Shown in pieces: positions 50,433-59,500 of a DNA stretch of 64,000 nt. This stretch comes from UTCHB3 sp008363265 (lineage in GTDB: Bacteria; Bacteroidota; Ignavibacteria; Ignavibacteriales; Ignavibacteriaceae). The DNA lies in the NCBI GenBank assembly GCA_045863055.1, contig BTUW01000002.1, positions 1 to 64,000 on the forward strand, written 5' to 3'. The position numbers and the translations under genes were made by a program. The notes beneath the pieces are model-generated. The model was not told the DNA's origin, did not search any database, and saw only the letters and a list, made by a program, of their open reading frames with translations. Position 1 is the first letter of the stretch. Each line of letters opens with the position of its first letter.

Positions 50433-53189
50433 TTATTTGATTAAAACAAACTTTTTCACCGAAGTGAATTTTTTTACACCGGTCACATTAATTTTGTAGA
50501 AATAGAGACCACTCGGAAGATTTTCCGCCCTGAAGTTGAGCTCATGATTCCCCGCCTGCATCACACCGTCAACCAACGTGGCGACCTTCTCACCTATTGA
50601 GTTATAAACTTCAAGTGTAACCGCTCCCGCCACGGGTAACGCGTAACCGATAACGGTCTCCGGGTTGAAAGGGTTGGGGTAGTTCTGATGCAGGGCGAAC
50701 TCCTGGGGCAGGCCAATCTCAACCGATATCTCCGGTGAGTACTCAAATCCTCCATCGGTGTCGATCTGCTTCAGGCGGTAGAGTATCTTCCCTGATGCAT
50801 TGGGCTGATCAGTGAACGTGTAATACTTCGGTGAATTGGATGTCCCGTGCCCCTCAACGAATCCGGTCTTTTGCCAGTCGCTTCCCGTGATCTTCCTCTC
50901 CACTTCAAATCCGTGGTTCATCACTTCGGTTTTTGTTTCCCAGTTCAGGGTAACGGTTTTACCTCTGACTGATGAGGTGAAGTTGGCGAGCTCAACGGGG
51001 AGGGGGCTGCTTGAGTTTGTAAGTGTCCAAAGCCCAATTACTGACGGTACTTCATTCACTGTAACTGTATTCTCAGTAGTGTTCACGGTTCCCGGGTAAG
51101 TGGTCCAGGTTGTGCCATTATCAGACGAAAAAGCAAGTAGAAGGTTATTCTCCGGAATACCGTTCAGTTCCTGATCGTTATATGTAAACTTCACACCGGG
51201 ATTTCCCCCGCCTGATGGATCCATCTGAGGAGAACTGTCCTTTTTCGCGGCCTGTGATACCCAATAATTCCGGGAAATGGAAGTCCCCCAGTCGTTCGAT
51301 TTAACATTGTGGTAACGCCGTATTTCAATATCCATCAACGCGGATGGTGATGAGATCGAAAATCCTGTATTTTGGAAATCGGTGAAAACCGAAGTGGAAG
51401 GTATGGTGTAATAATATCCCCAGATACTTCCTGCAGCACCAAAAATACGCCCGGTTCTTTCGAAAAGATATCCTTTTTGCTGCAGGTAAATGTTCTGACC
51501 GGCGAGATCAAGATCATCATCAACAAAGAGGTTTCCGGCAACATTAAAGTATGACGTCATAGCTGGATCCGACCCAGCTGCGATAAACAAATTCAGAAAT
51601 TGGGGGGAATAGTCAACCGTCAAACTGCTCCCACCCGGCCATTTGTAAATTCCGGCACTCTGATTGTTCGGTGCCGTGCCAAGGCTCCAGTTGGTACCAT
51701 TGGAAGCACTTGAGTTAACCCCTCCGATCCAGGTGTTGAAGGCGGTTGAAACGGTTGTACTTGCATCGAATGACATGTAATCTAGAGTACCGTGTCGATT
51801 ATTAGATGAGTTGTCATAGGCCGTGGTACCGATCTTCTCGTCGAAACGGTAGTACGCCTGCAAACCGGATTCGTTTCTCGCAAGGCTTCGACACATCATA
51901 TCTGTAACTTGTACATTCGTCAAAGCAGTAGTCCAGATACTAAGCTCATCTATGCTACCATTCCACGAAGCACTGGTATCATCATTGAATAACCAGGCAT
52001 GGCTACCACCAAGCCAGGCATAGTCACCGCTTCCGGCTGGATAGGATGAAGATGGAATTGCCCCTCCCCAAAAAGTAAGTGTTTCCTGCCTGCCGTTTAC
52101 ATACAATTTCAATCGCTCGGCATTCCCGGTGAGGTCCCCGTCGAAAACAAGAGCAAGATGGACCCATTTCCCTGTTTGCAAAACATCTGATTGCGTGTAA
52201 GCGCCGTTGATTGCTCCATTCGTGAAAGAGATGTAAATATCATCTATTCCACCGTATCCCTCAGCACCTGAAGATAACACGATCCTTTTCGAATAGTTGA
52301 GTGGTGTCCAACGTGAAAATACTGTTTGCCACTTGCCAAGTGAAGCTGGATTCACCCAGCCTGCAATCGTAATCTTCGATTGATTACCGAGCGCGGAGGC
52401 AAGATCATCGGGAGCCAACACCCTGGCGTACTGTCCTCCGGTAAAATTAAGTGTTCTTCCCGGCCCCGCGAAAGCCCCCGAAGCCTTCCACAGAGCACCT
52501 GAAACTGTACCGTTGGTCCCGGAGTTTTTGCTGTCTGTTAATACACTACCAACTCCGTCGTTCATCTTAAAATAAGCTGCGAGGTAGGCTTCATAACCGG
52601 TCAGTTCCCTGTACATCCCGGCTATTATTTCCTGTTGCGTTCTTTTATACGTCCAGAGACGGACCTCATCCACGCTCCCCAGAGAATAGTGCCAATCTGA
52701 CGATGGCGCACCATAAGCCTGGTCACTGTAACCTGATCCAATTGTCGTGTAGGTCCACCAGGATTGGTTATTGGTCATCGAACTGGTTCCAATCAGTCCG
52801 CCATCAACGTATAAAGACATTGAGAAGAGGCCTTCGGAAGTCAAAACCACATGATGCCACTTGCCATCATTATAACTTGAAGAAGTGGTCACAACGCCTC
52901 CCTGCCGCAACCTTGCTTCGATCTTTCCATCCGCGAGCATGGCAATGCCCGGCATAAATACGGAAGGAGAGTTTCCGGGGAGAAAGTTTGTAAGGCCGAT
53001 AAATACTTGATAAACTGATGCGGATGACTTGATCCACACCTCAATGGTCCTGTCATCGTATGGAACTGCAGCTGTCGCATAGGCATAATCATCCACACCA
53101 TCGAAGTTTAGGGCGTATCCTCCGATCTGAGAATGTGCCAAGGTTGTAAATATTAAAAAAGCGGTTAAAATTATCCCGGTTACTTTCAT
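50433..53189 (-). CDS. LamG-domain T9SS surface protein
   Basis: 918 residues: signal peptide (MKVTGIILTAFLIFTTLAHSQ), two laminin-G/concanavalin-like domains (about 25-215, YALNFDGVDDYAYATAAVPYDDRTIEVWIKSS; and about 245-440, TLNFTGGQYARVLAPDDLASALG...ITIAGWVNP), a beta-helical/autotransporter-like middle, then LPVELANFTSSVRGKTVTLNWETKTEV and a type A sorting domain (HQNYPNPFNPETVIGY). Probably a surface adhesin or polysaccharide binder. Third gene of the unit starting near 54.0 kb, behind an internal terminator. Confidence 0.9.
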   Translation of the reverse strand: MKVTGIILTAFLIFTTLAHSQIGGYALNFDGVDDYAYATAAVPYDDRTIEVWIKSSASVYQVFIGLTNFLPGNSPSVFMPGIAMLADGKIEARLRQGGVVTTSSSYNDGKWHHVVLTSEGLFSMSLYVDGGLIGTSSMTNNQSWWTYTTIGSGYSDQAYGAPSSDWHYSLGSVDEVRLWTYKRTQQEIIAGMYRELTGYEAYLAAYFKMNDGVGSVLTDSKNSGTNGTVSGALWKASGAFAGPGRTLNFTGGQYARVLAPDDLASALGNQSKITIAGWVNPASLGKWQTVFSRWTPLNYSKRIVLSSGAEGYGGIDDIYISFTNGAINGAYTQSDVLQTGKWVHLALVFDGDLTGNAERLKLYVNGRQETLTFWGGAIPSSSYPAGSGDYAWLGGSHAWLFNDDTSASWNGSIDELSIWTTALTNVQVTDMMCRSLARNESGLQAYYRFDEKIGTTAYDNSSNNRHGTLDYMSFDASTTVSTAFNTWIGGVNSSASNGTNWSLGTAPNNQSAGIYKWPGGSSLTVDYSPQFLNLFIAAGSDPAMTSYFNVAGNLFVDDDLDLAGQNIYLQQKGYLFERTGRIFGAAGSIWGYYYTIPSTSVFTDFQNTGFSISSPSALMDIEIRRYHNVKSNDWGTSISRNYWVSQAAKKDSSPQMDPSGGGNPGVKFTYNDQELNGIPENNLLLAFSSDNGTTWTTYPGTVNTTENTVTVNEVPSVIGLWTLTNSSSPLPVELANFTSSVRGKTVTLNWETKTEVMNHGFEVERKITGSDWQKTGFVEGHGTSNSPKYYTFTDQPNASGKILYRLKQIDTDGGFEYSPEISVEIGLPQEFALHQNYPNPFNPETVIGYALPVAGAVTLEVYNSIGEKVATLVDGVMQAGNHELNFRAENLPSGLYFYKINVTGVKKFTSVKKFVLIK

Positions 53190-53222
53190 GGCGTTTCCTC
53201 ACGATAACTTTAATAAATAAAA

Positions 53223-53249
53223 AAACCTCAGGCGTGGTCTCTGAGGTTT
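53223..53249 (-). terminator. intercistronic terminator/attenuator before the LamG gene
   Basis: AAACCTCAG and CTGAGGTTT form a perfect 9-pair stem; on the minus strand it is followed by TTTTTATTTATT. It sits between the small protein and the LamG gene, so only part of the transcripts would continue. Confidence 0.7.
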
Positions 53250-53260
53250 AAAAATATTAA

Positions 53261-53452
53261 CTATTTGGCAGCTGCGTAAGCAAGTACTTTAAAGAAGATC
53301 ACTCCGGTAAAGTATGCCACCGCTAACCAGACCGTGAGGGCAACAATTCTGTCCCGTTTCTGGTGTTTCTTGTATAGCTTATCATAGTCGCGCGGGGAAC
53401 GATAAAAATCCCCTTGTGTGATATCCCAACTTTGGTAGAGGTTTCTCGACAT
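53261..53452 (-). CDS. small single-span membrane protein A1
   Basis: 63 residues: polar head (MSRNLYQSWDITQGDFYRSPRDYDKLYKKHQKRDR) then one transmembrane helix (IVALTVWLAVAYFTGVIFFKVLAYAAAK). A close paralogue (A2) lies at 56382-56576 with conserved W-x-I-x-x-GD, DYDKLY, KRD and FFKVLAYAA. Good ribosome site GGGAGGAAACT. Family unknown; positive charges before the helix predict N-in topology. Co-transcribed with B1 and the LamG protein. Confidence 0.8.
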   Translation of the reverse strand: MSRNLYQSWDITQGDFYRSPRDYDKLYKKHQKRDRIVALTVWLAVAYFTGVIFFKVLAYAAAK

Positions 53453-53463
53453 AGTTTCCTCCC

Positions 53464-53694
53464 TTACTCGGTTTCACTTAGTTGTAATGGTATGAATTTC
53501 CTGTCCTGAAATTTCTCTACTGCCAGTTGGATCATTTTAACCGGGCTGTAGATGAGCAAAACGATGCCGATCGCCAAAAGAATGGGTAGAATTACCACTG
53601 TTGTGAGCAAACCTCGCTTCCCTCCCCCGGGCATGGGGGCGGAGATGAGAGGTTTCTCCATCACGTCGTCAAATGAATATTTGTATGCCAGCAT
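53464..53694 (-). CDS. small single-span membrane protein B1
   Basis: 76 residues: MLAYKYSFDDVMEKPLI head, basic GGGKRG, one hydrophobic helix (LLTTVVILPILLAIGIVLLIYSPVKM) and an amphipathic tail (IQLAVEKF). Paralogue B2 lies at 62980-63171 with shared ML.YKYSFD, VILPIL..IG.VLL, SPVKM.QL..EKF. First gene of a unit with a long conserved leader. Function unknown; recurrence next to giant T9SS proteins suggests an assembly or anchoring helper. Confidence 0.8.
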   Translation of the reverse strand: MLAYKYSFDDVMEKPLISAPMPGGGKRGLLTTVVILPILLAIGIVLLIYSPVKMIQLAVEKFQDRKFIPLQLSETE

Positions 53695-54003
53695 TTCAAT
53701 CCTGTGGATGTTACATTAATTGTTTAAAACGCGAATAACCGCAAAAAACGGCCGTATCAGCTAATTAAGTAGTTGGATTAAAAAACTATGAGGGGGTCCA
53801 ATTAGATCTGGTTATGATCGAGGGGTAAAAAAAGAAAAGCGCAACCTTTGCACCGAAGTGCATTCAAAAATTGTAGTTGTTTTCCTCACAAACCGTATTT
53901 TCTTTACGGCTGCGCTGTTCATTGAAAAATGTGGAATCTAAAAGAGAAAGTAACCTCCGGTGTTGGTGAAAAAGTGGTGTTAACTAAACCTCACATAACC
54001 TGA
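53695..54003 (-). ncRNA. long structured leader of unit I
   Basis: About 310 untranslated bases from the conserved start TCAGGTTATGTGAGGTTTA (54003-53985) to B1. A foldable core: P1 53838-53843 with 53911-53916 (AGCGCA/TGCGCT); P2 CCGTA/TACGG (53893-53909); P3 TGCAC-loop-GTGCA (53849-53862). P1 is followed on the minus strand by a T-rich run. The same three helices with different bases occur in unit III. A cis-acting RNA is likely; class unknown. Confidence 0.6.
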
Positions 54004-54007
54004 GTTC

Positions 54008-54036
54008 AAATTAGTAATTTCTTGATTTAAAGTCAA
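54008..54036 (-). promoter_or_regulatory. promoter of unit I
   Basis: Minus strand TTGACT (54036-54031), 17-base spacer, TAATTT (54013-54008). Four bases later begins TCAGGTTATGTGAGGTTTA, which would be the transcript start region shared by units I-III. Confidence 0.7.
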
Positions 54037-54062
54037 TAGGTTCAAAAAATATTTTTTAATAA

Positions 54063-54094
54063 AAAACCCGCCCTCACTGCTGAAGGCGGGTTTT
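54063..54094 (-). terminator. terminator of unit II
   Basis: AAAACCCGCC and GGCGGGTTTT, loop of 12; T-run on the minus strand. Separates the sorting-domain gene (stop 54119) from the unit I promoter. Confidence 0.8.
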
Positions 54095-54118
54095 ATAAGG
54101 ATTTATGTCAGCAGTCTG

Positions 54119-55873
54119 CTACTTCATCAGCGTGAGTTTCTTCGTCATCACGAAGCTCTTCCCCGTCGGACCGGTAGCTATCATCCTGTAGATGTAGATA
54201 CCGGAAGCCATCATGTGGGTGTAACTGTCTATCATCATGGTGTAATAGCCCGCTTCCTGTTCCTGGTTTACAAGACCCGCAACTCTTTCGCCCGTGATGC
54301 CATAGAGCTCAATGGTAACCTTTGAGTCTGCTGCGAGCTGGTAGTCAACCTTGGTCGAAGGGTTGAACGGATTCGGATAGTTCTGACTTAGAGCGAACTC
54401 TTTCGGAAGATCGATCGTAACTTCAACGACATCACTATAGGAAGTGGTGCCATCATTGTCGATCTGTTTCAGTCTGTACGAGTGTTTGCCTGCCGGTAGT
54501 TTGGTATCTTCGAACGAGTAGTACTTGGTCGAGTTGGTTGTTCCGTGTCCTTCGATGAAAGAAATCTTCTTCCAGTCACCTTCCCCATCGAGCCGCTGCA
54601 CTTCAAATCCGGAGTTGTCAACCTCGGTTTTTGTTTCCCATTTCAGGGTTACAGTCCGGTTCTTTGCCTTAGCCGTGAAGTTGGCAAGTTCAACGGGGAG
54701 GGGGTTGTCATCACCTCCGGCGATAGCGAATTCGCTGAAACCGGTCAAACCATACCACATCCATTCTGTCGAGGAACCTGTTCCAACAAAATCAGGGGTA
54801 CCCAGATCGACCCACTCCGCCGTTTCGTTGTCCCTCTTCAGGAGATGAACCGTGTTTTTGTTATTTACTCCGGGATAGTTACGATAATCAACGCTAAACG
54901 AGTAGGTACCATCCGCGGTTCCTGAATTTACCGTCACCGACCAGTAAATTTTTCCGAGATTTGTCAAATCTCCGGGAGGCAGAGTTCCCCCCGGGTTCGA
55001 ATTTATCTTATCCACGGTAAGGTTCACGTCCAGGCTGTTTCCTGTGCTGAACCTGATACCTATACCGGTGGTACCGAAGTATTGCCATTGCGTATTGTAG
55101 GCCGTAACCGTCTGAGAGTGTGTCGTCCCTCCTTCGTAGATGTAAATATTATCGATGAACGCGTTATTCCCGTTATTGCTCACACCCCTGAAGCCGAGCC
55201 TTATACCGCTCATTCCGGCGAGCTAGCTCAGGTCAACCGTCTCCCGTCTCCACTCGGATGCAAGTGAAGGGGTGAAAGGGTTGTAGTCAAGTGCCCTTGT
55301 CGCAAGCACACTTCCTGCTTTGTTGTACAACGCGGGAGAACCTGTCAGCCAGGTTGCTCCATTATCGGTTGTGTACACCACTTCCAGCCTGTCGTTACTG
55401 GGACTGAATTGTACATACACGCAGTGTGACACATCGAATTTCAGCTTCGGATTTGTGTAACCGCGAAGGTCCATTTCCGGACCGGCAATTATCTGCCGGG
55501 TACCGTTTGACCTGTAGTAAAAATCAAACTTGTATGTGGGATCGTTCGCCGTACCGAACCTGTTCGTGGCATTTACCTTGGAGATCAGCAGGTCGCCTGA
55601 TGACGGCTCGAGCCGCCAGCCAAGTTCGGCTGTAAAATTTGTACTGTACGAGAGTTCAGTGATCTCAAACTCTTCTGTCACCTCCTGAGGCTTGTAATCC
55701 CCCTTCTGAAGTGAAGTTGAAGTGTAGCCGGTTCTTCCGGTCCCTGCAGCTGAGTTCGACTGACCGTATGTGACCGGCAGTGACACCAGAAGTGCTGTAA
55801 CCAGTAAAGCAACACTAAATTGAAAATTGCGTATCCGGGGACTGTCTGAATTAAAAAGAAGAAATTTCCTCAT
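54119..55873 (-). pseudogene. T9SS surface protein interrupted by an in-frame TAG
   Basis: One continuous frame of 585 codons broken only by TAG at 55225-55223. The 5' part (start at 55873, signal peptide MRKFLLFNSDS... VALLVTALLVSLPVTYG) ends WRRETVDLS; the 3' part resumes LAGMSGIRLGFRGVSNNGNNAFIDNIYI, the continuation expected of this beta-sandwich module. It ends with the same C-terminal cassette as the giant protein upstream (QNYPNPFNPSTKVDYQLAAD). Interpreted as nonsense mutation, sequencing error or readthrough. No A/B small proteins accompany this unit. Confidence 0.8.
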
Positions 55874-56189
55874 GATAAACCTTACAGTTATTAAAAGATC
55901 TTGAGTTTGTAAAGATTGAACCGCGAATCGAGGTAACATGGATTCACGCGTTTTCACGAATCAGTGTCAACCACCGGGTCATTATGGCAAGGTTATGTTG
56001 GAGGTAATAAATGGGGCGGAAAGTATGTCACCTGCCAAAGCAGAATGAAGAAGCATTTCTTTTTCCCTGACCAAAGAACCAATCTTGTGATCAGGCTTTT
56101 CGTTGTATCTGTGCAGATGTTTGGGACCTTTGCAGGCACCTCCGTTTGTTGATGAATGGATAGTGTTAATTAAACCTCACATAACCTGA
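55874..56189 (-). ncRNA. long leader of unit II
   Basis: 316 bases before the ATG, beginning with TCAGGTTATGTGAGGTTTA. Contains P1-like CCTGCCAAAG (56031-56040) with CTTTGCAGG (56128-56136), hairpins CCTGA/TCAGG (56066-56095) and ATCT/AGAT (56107-56118), then a degenerate cgcgaatc repeat. Shares the start sequence and a GGTTATG-type block with units I and III, but its inner helices are less clearly the same. Confidence 0.5.
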
Positions 56190-56193
56190 ATGC

Positions 56194-56222
56194 AAGTTAC
56201 AAACTATTCAAATTAGATGCAA
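56194..56222 (-). promoter_or_regulatory. promoter of unit II
   Basis: Minus strand TTGCAT (56222-56217), 17-base spacer, TAACTT (56199-56194), four bases, then TCAGGTTATGTGAGGTTTA. Confidence 0.6.
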
Positions 56223-56307
56223 TATTTAACTGAATATTTTTAATATTATTTCAAATTTCTGATCGGTGAGACCAGGAGAGAAATCGAATGTATTGAAGAA
56301 TAAAAAA

Positions 56308-56331
56308 CCCGCCCTCATCACTGGGGGCGGG
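56308..56331 (-). terminator. terminator of unit III
   Basis: CCCGCCC (56308-56314) pairs with GGGCGGG (56325-56331); the minus strand continues into TTTTTT. About 50 bases after A2. Confidence 0.8.
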
Positions 56332-56381
56332 CCAAGGTGGTTAGGTCTTTTCTCTTTTAGAAGGAAAAGTTCATCGGTTCC

Positions 56382-56576
56382 CTACTTTCCTGCTGCGTAG
56401 GCAAGAACCTTAAAGAAGACAATGTATGTAACGAACGCTGCCCCAAGCCAGAGTAAAGCCCGGAAAAGTTTATCCCGTTTCTTCCCTCTCTGGTAGAGTT
56501 TGTCGTAGTCTCCATGCTGACGGTGATAATCTCCGTGGCTTATTGTCCAATTATATAATTCATTGTTCATAATCAT
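56382..56576 (-). CDS. small single-span membrane protein A2
   Basis: 64 residues, paralogue of A1: NNELYNWTISHGDYHRQHGDYDKLYQRGKKRDKLFRALLWLGAAFVTYIVFFKVLAYAAGK. Conserved W-x-I, GD, DYDKLY, KRD and FFKVLAYAA. Starts 13 bases after the giant surface-protein gene, with a GGAG site. In this unit A follows the giant protein, whereas A1 precedes the LamG protein, so relative order is flexible but the association is kept. Confidence 0.8.
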   Translation of the reverse strand: MIMNNELYNWTISHGDYHRQHGDYDKLYQRGKKRDKLFRALLWLGAAFVTYIVFFKVLAYAAGK

Positions 56577-56589
56577 GTTCTCCTGCTCT

Positions 56590-59500
56590 TTACTTTAATA
56601 ATGAAAGTTTCTTGGTGGCGACAAAGTTTTTACCTGCCGCATCTGTTGCTATCATGCGGTAGATGTAGATACCCGATGCCATGCGGTGGGTGTAGCTGTC
56701 TATCATCATCGTATAGTAGCCGGCTTCCTGTTCCTGGTTAACCAGAACCGCCACTCTTTCGCCCGTGATACCGTAGAGCTCGATGGTGACCCTTGAGTCG
56801 GCCGCGAGCTGGTAGTCAACCTTGGTCGACGGGTTGAACGGATTCGGGTAGTTCTGGCTTAGTGCGAACTCTGCCGGAAGATCGATCGATACATCCAATA
56901 CTTCGCTGTAGCTAACTGTGCCGTCGTTGTCGATCTGTTTCAGTCTGTATGAATGCTTGCCTGAAGAGAGTTTCTTGTCCTCGAAGCTGTAATACTTGGT
57001 CGAGTTACTGGTTCCGTGTCCTTCTATGAAAGCCACTTTCTTCCAGTCACCGTCCTTGTCCATCCTTTCAACTTCAAAGCCTGAGTTGTCAACCTCTGTC
57101 TTGGTTTCCCAGCTGAGGAGGGCGCTTCTGCTCTTTACCTTAGCCTGGAAGTTAACCAGTTCAACAGGGAGGGGGTTGTCGACATCACCACCGAATGCGA
57201 ATTCGCTGAATGAGGTCAGGCCTGAAACTTCGATATAGGTTGCAGTTTTTGTAAGACCTGCTGTTATTTCAGTCCAAGTATTTCCTGTACCTGCTCTTCT
57301 GTAGAGGCGCAAGGTGCTGTAATCGGATACACCACTGCTTGCGATCTGGTCGAAGTAGAATCTTATCGCCACGTTGAAACTGCTCGCATCCGAGGAAAGT
57401 GTCCAATAGTAAGGTGACAGGTTAAGAACTCCTGCAGGAACAGCACCTGTTCTTCCGCTGCCAAAGTACTGGGCAGTGAAAGTTGCACCTGTTGAATATG
57501 AAGTTGGGTTTATCTCTACACCACCGGAATTCGTTAAAGCGAACAATGCGGTATAGCTGCTGAGAGTCGGAGATGTTATTGAACCAGCAACAGAGGCCGC
57601 ACTTGACACGAACTCATCCGCACCGATATCGGGCGTTGTTGACCTTGCCTCACCGTCATAATCGGTTGAGACAACCGATGTCAGGTTGGCTCCCGAGTTG
57701 CTTGCCGGGGAGGTCGGAAGGACGTGCAGGTTCGAGAAAGTATGGAACTGCGGATTTGCCTGCTGTGAAAGAAGGTCACGCCCTGTTTCCGTTCTCCAGT
57801 CTGCTATCGCCAAACGGGTCGTACCGGCAGAAAGGCTGCCCGTAATTCCGACGAAGTAAGCAGCCCCGGATGCGACATCAAGTATGTTGTTTTCAGATGT
57901 CAGATTTAGGTAGTTACCTGTGGTTGATGTATAGGAGAGCCCCACAGCGTAGAATTTTGTAGTTCCACTTGTGTTCGGAGTTTGGGTGTTTCTGAAGATA
58001 TTGTTGCGGATATCCACCACAGGTGTCGTAGCCACGATTGCAAGCGCAAATGAGGCTTGTGTTCCTGCTGTAGTCCCGGGGATCGCACCGTTCATCCACA
58101 CACTGTTGTGATATACATTGGTTGTGCTTCCCGTACCCCCGCCAAGGAAGATGCCAGCGCTGATATCTCCACTGGTTGCGTTCGATGCCACACCGCTGAC
58201 CATGTTGTTTGCTATTAGTGTTGTACCCGAAGTTGCAGTTGCAACCGCGATACCTGCCGCGCTGTAGGTATTGGATTGAAAGACCTGTGTGATAGTGTTA
58301 AAGGTGACAGTGGCATTGGTTACTTCATTACCGGTTGCAGAAGTGCTGGCAAATGCATTCAAACCGAGGGTTATACCGAATGCATCCACTGAACCACTAT
58401 TGGATATACCACCGATCTGATTGTTCCTGATTATCACACCGTCTTCAAATCCGACATAGATACCGAATCTGCCGACTCCTGACAGTATCCGGTTATTTAT
58501 TATTTGGGTGCCGGTGTTCTTCGAGGATGCGCTTGCTCCGGATGTGTAAATACCGTAAACAGATCCTGTAAAAATACAATTGTCGATCACATTGTTATTG
58601 TTGCCCGAGCCCAGTGTGGCACCAATGGTGCTGCCTCCGGTACCTATTCCGCAGAATGTGGTTGTTGAGGCATTCCCTGAAAGATTCAGATTCTTGAATG
58701 TATTGTTTGTTGCGCCGTTGGTACCGTTGTTCGTAACCCAGACCACTCCCGAGTTTGTGGAAGTGCTGTTGTTGGTAATGGTCAGGTCCCTGGTTGATCC
58801 ACCCGGTGTGCTTGAACCGTCAATTATCACATAATCGGATCCTGACATGTTGATCACCGCAGTTGCTGATGTTGTGGTTATCGCGCAGGTTCCGGTCGGT
58901 TTGATCGTCAGGGTATTGGTCGCGCTGCTGCCGGTAAAGGCAGGGATCGTGACGGTTTCAGCGTAGGTCGCGTCAATAAGATTGAGCTGAACGGCACCCG
59001 TCATTTCTTTCGAGGCGACATCATTTACAGCATTCTGAATCGTGGTATATGTGGCTCCGCTTGCTCCGACAGTGAATGTACCTGAAATACTGCCAACTAT
59101 CGAGTAGGAATTGATGGTTCCTCCTATCGGGAAAGCACCCGCAAGATCAACATCAGAAGGCGTCGTGGCAAAACTGCCCGAATTAATGCCGACACTCGGT
59201 GTTGCTGCTTGGTCCTGCGCTACAACAAAGTACTGGATGATATTTCCGGCTGTAACCCCGCCACCGAAGAGGATACTGTAATCTATCGTGAAAGAGAAGG
59301 GCGAGGAACCCGTGGTTGATTCAACATACTTCCATCCGTTGTCCGCGTCGGTATTGCCGGCGAAGACGTTGTCGTCTGTTGACCTCTTGAAGTATATCCT
59401 CGGAGCGGTTCCCGCGGTTACATTCACACCGCTGTTATCGGAGATAGTAACACTTGCAAGTGTTCTGGAGGAGGTGCTGGATGTACCTGAAAGCGCAGTG

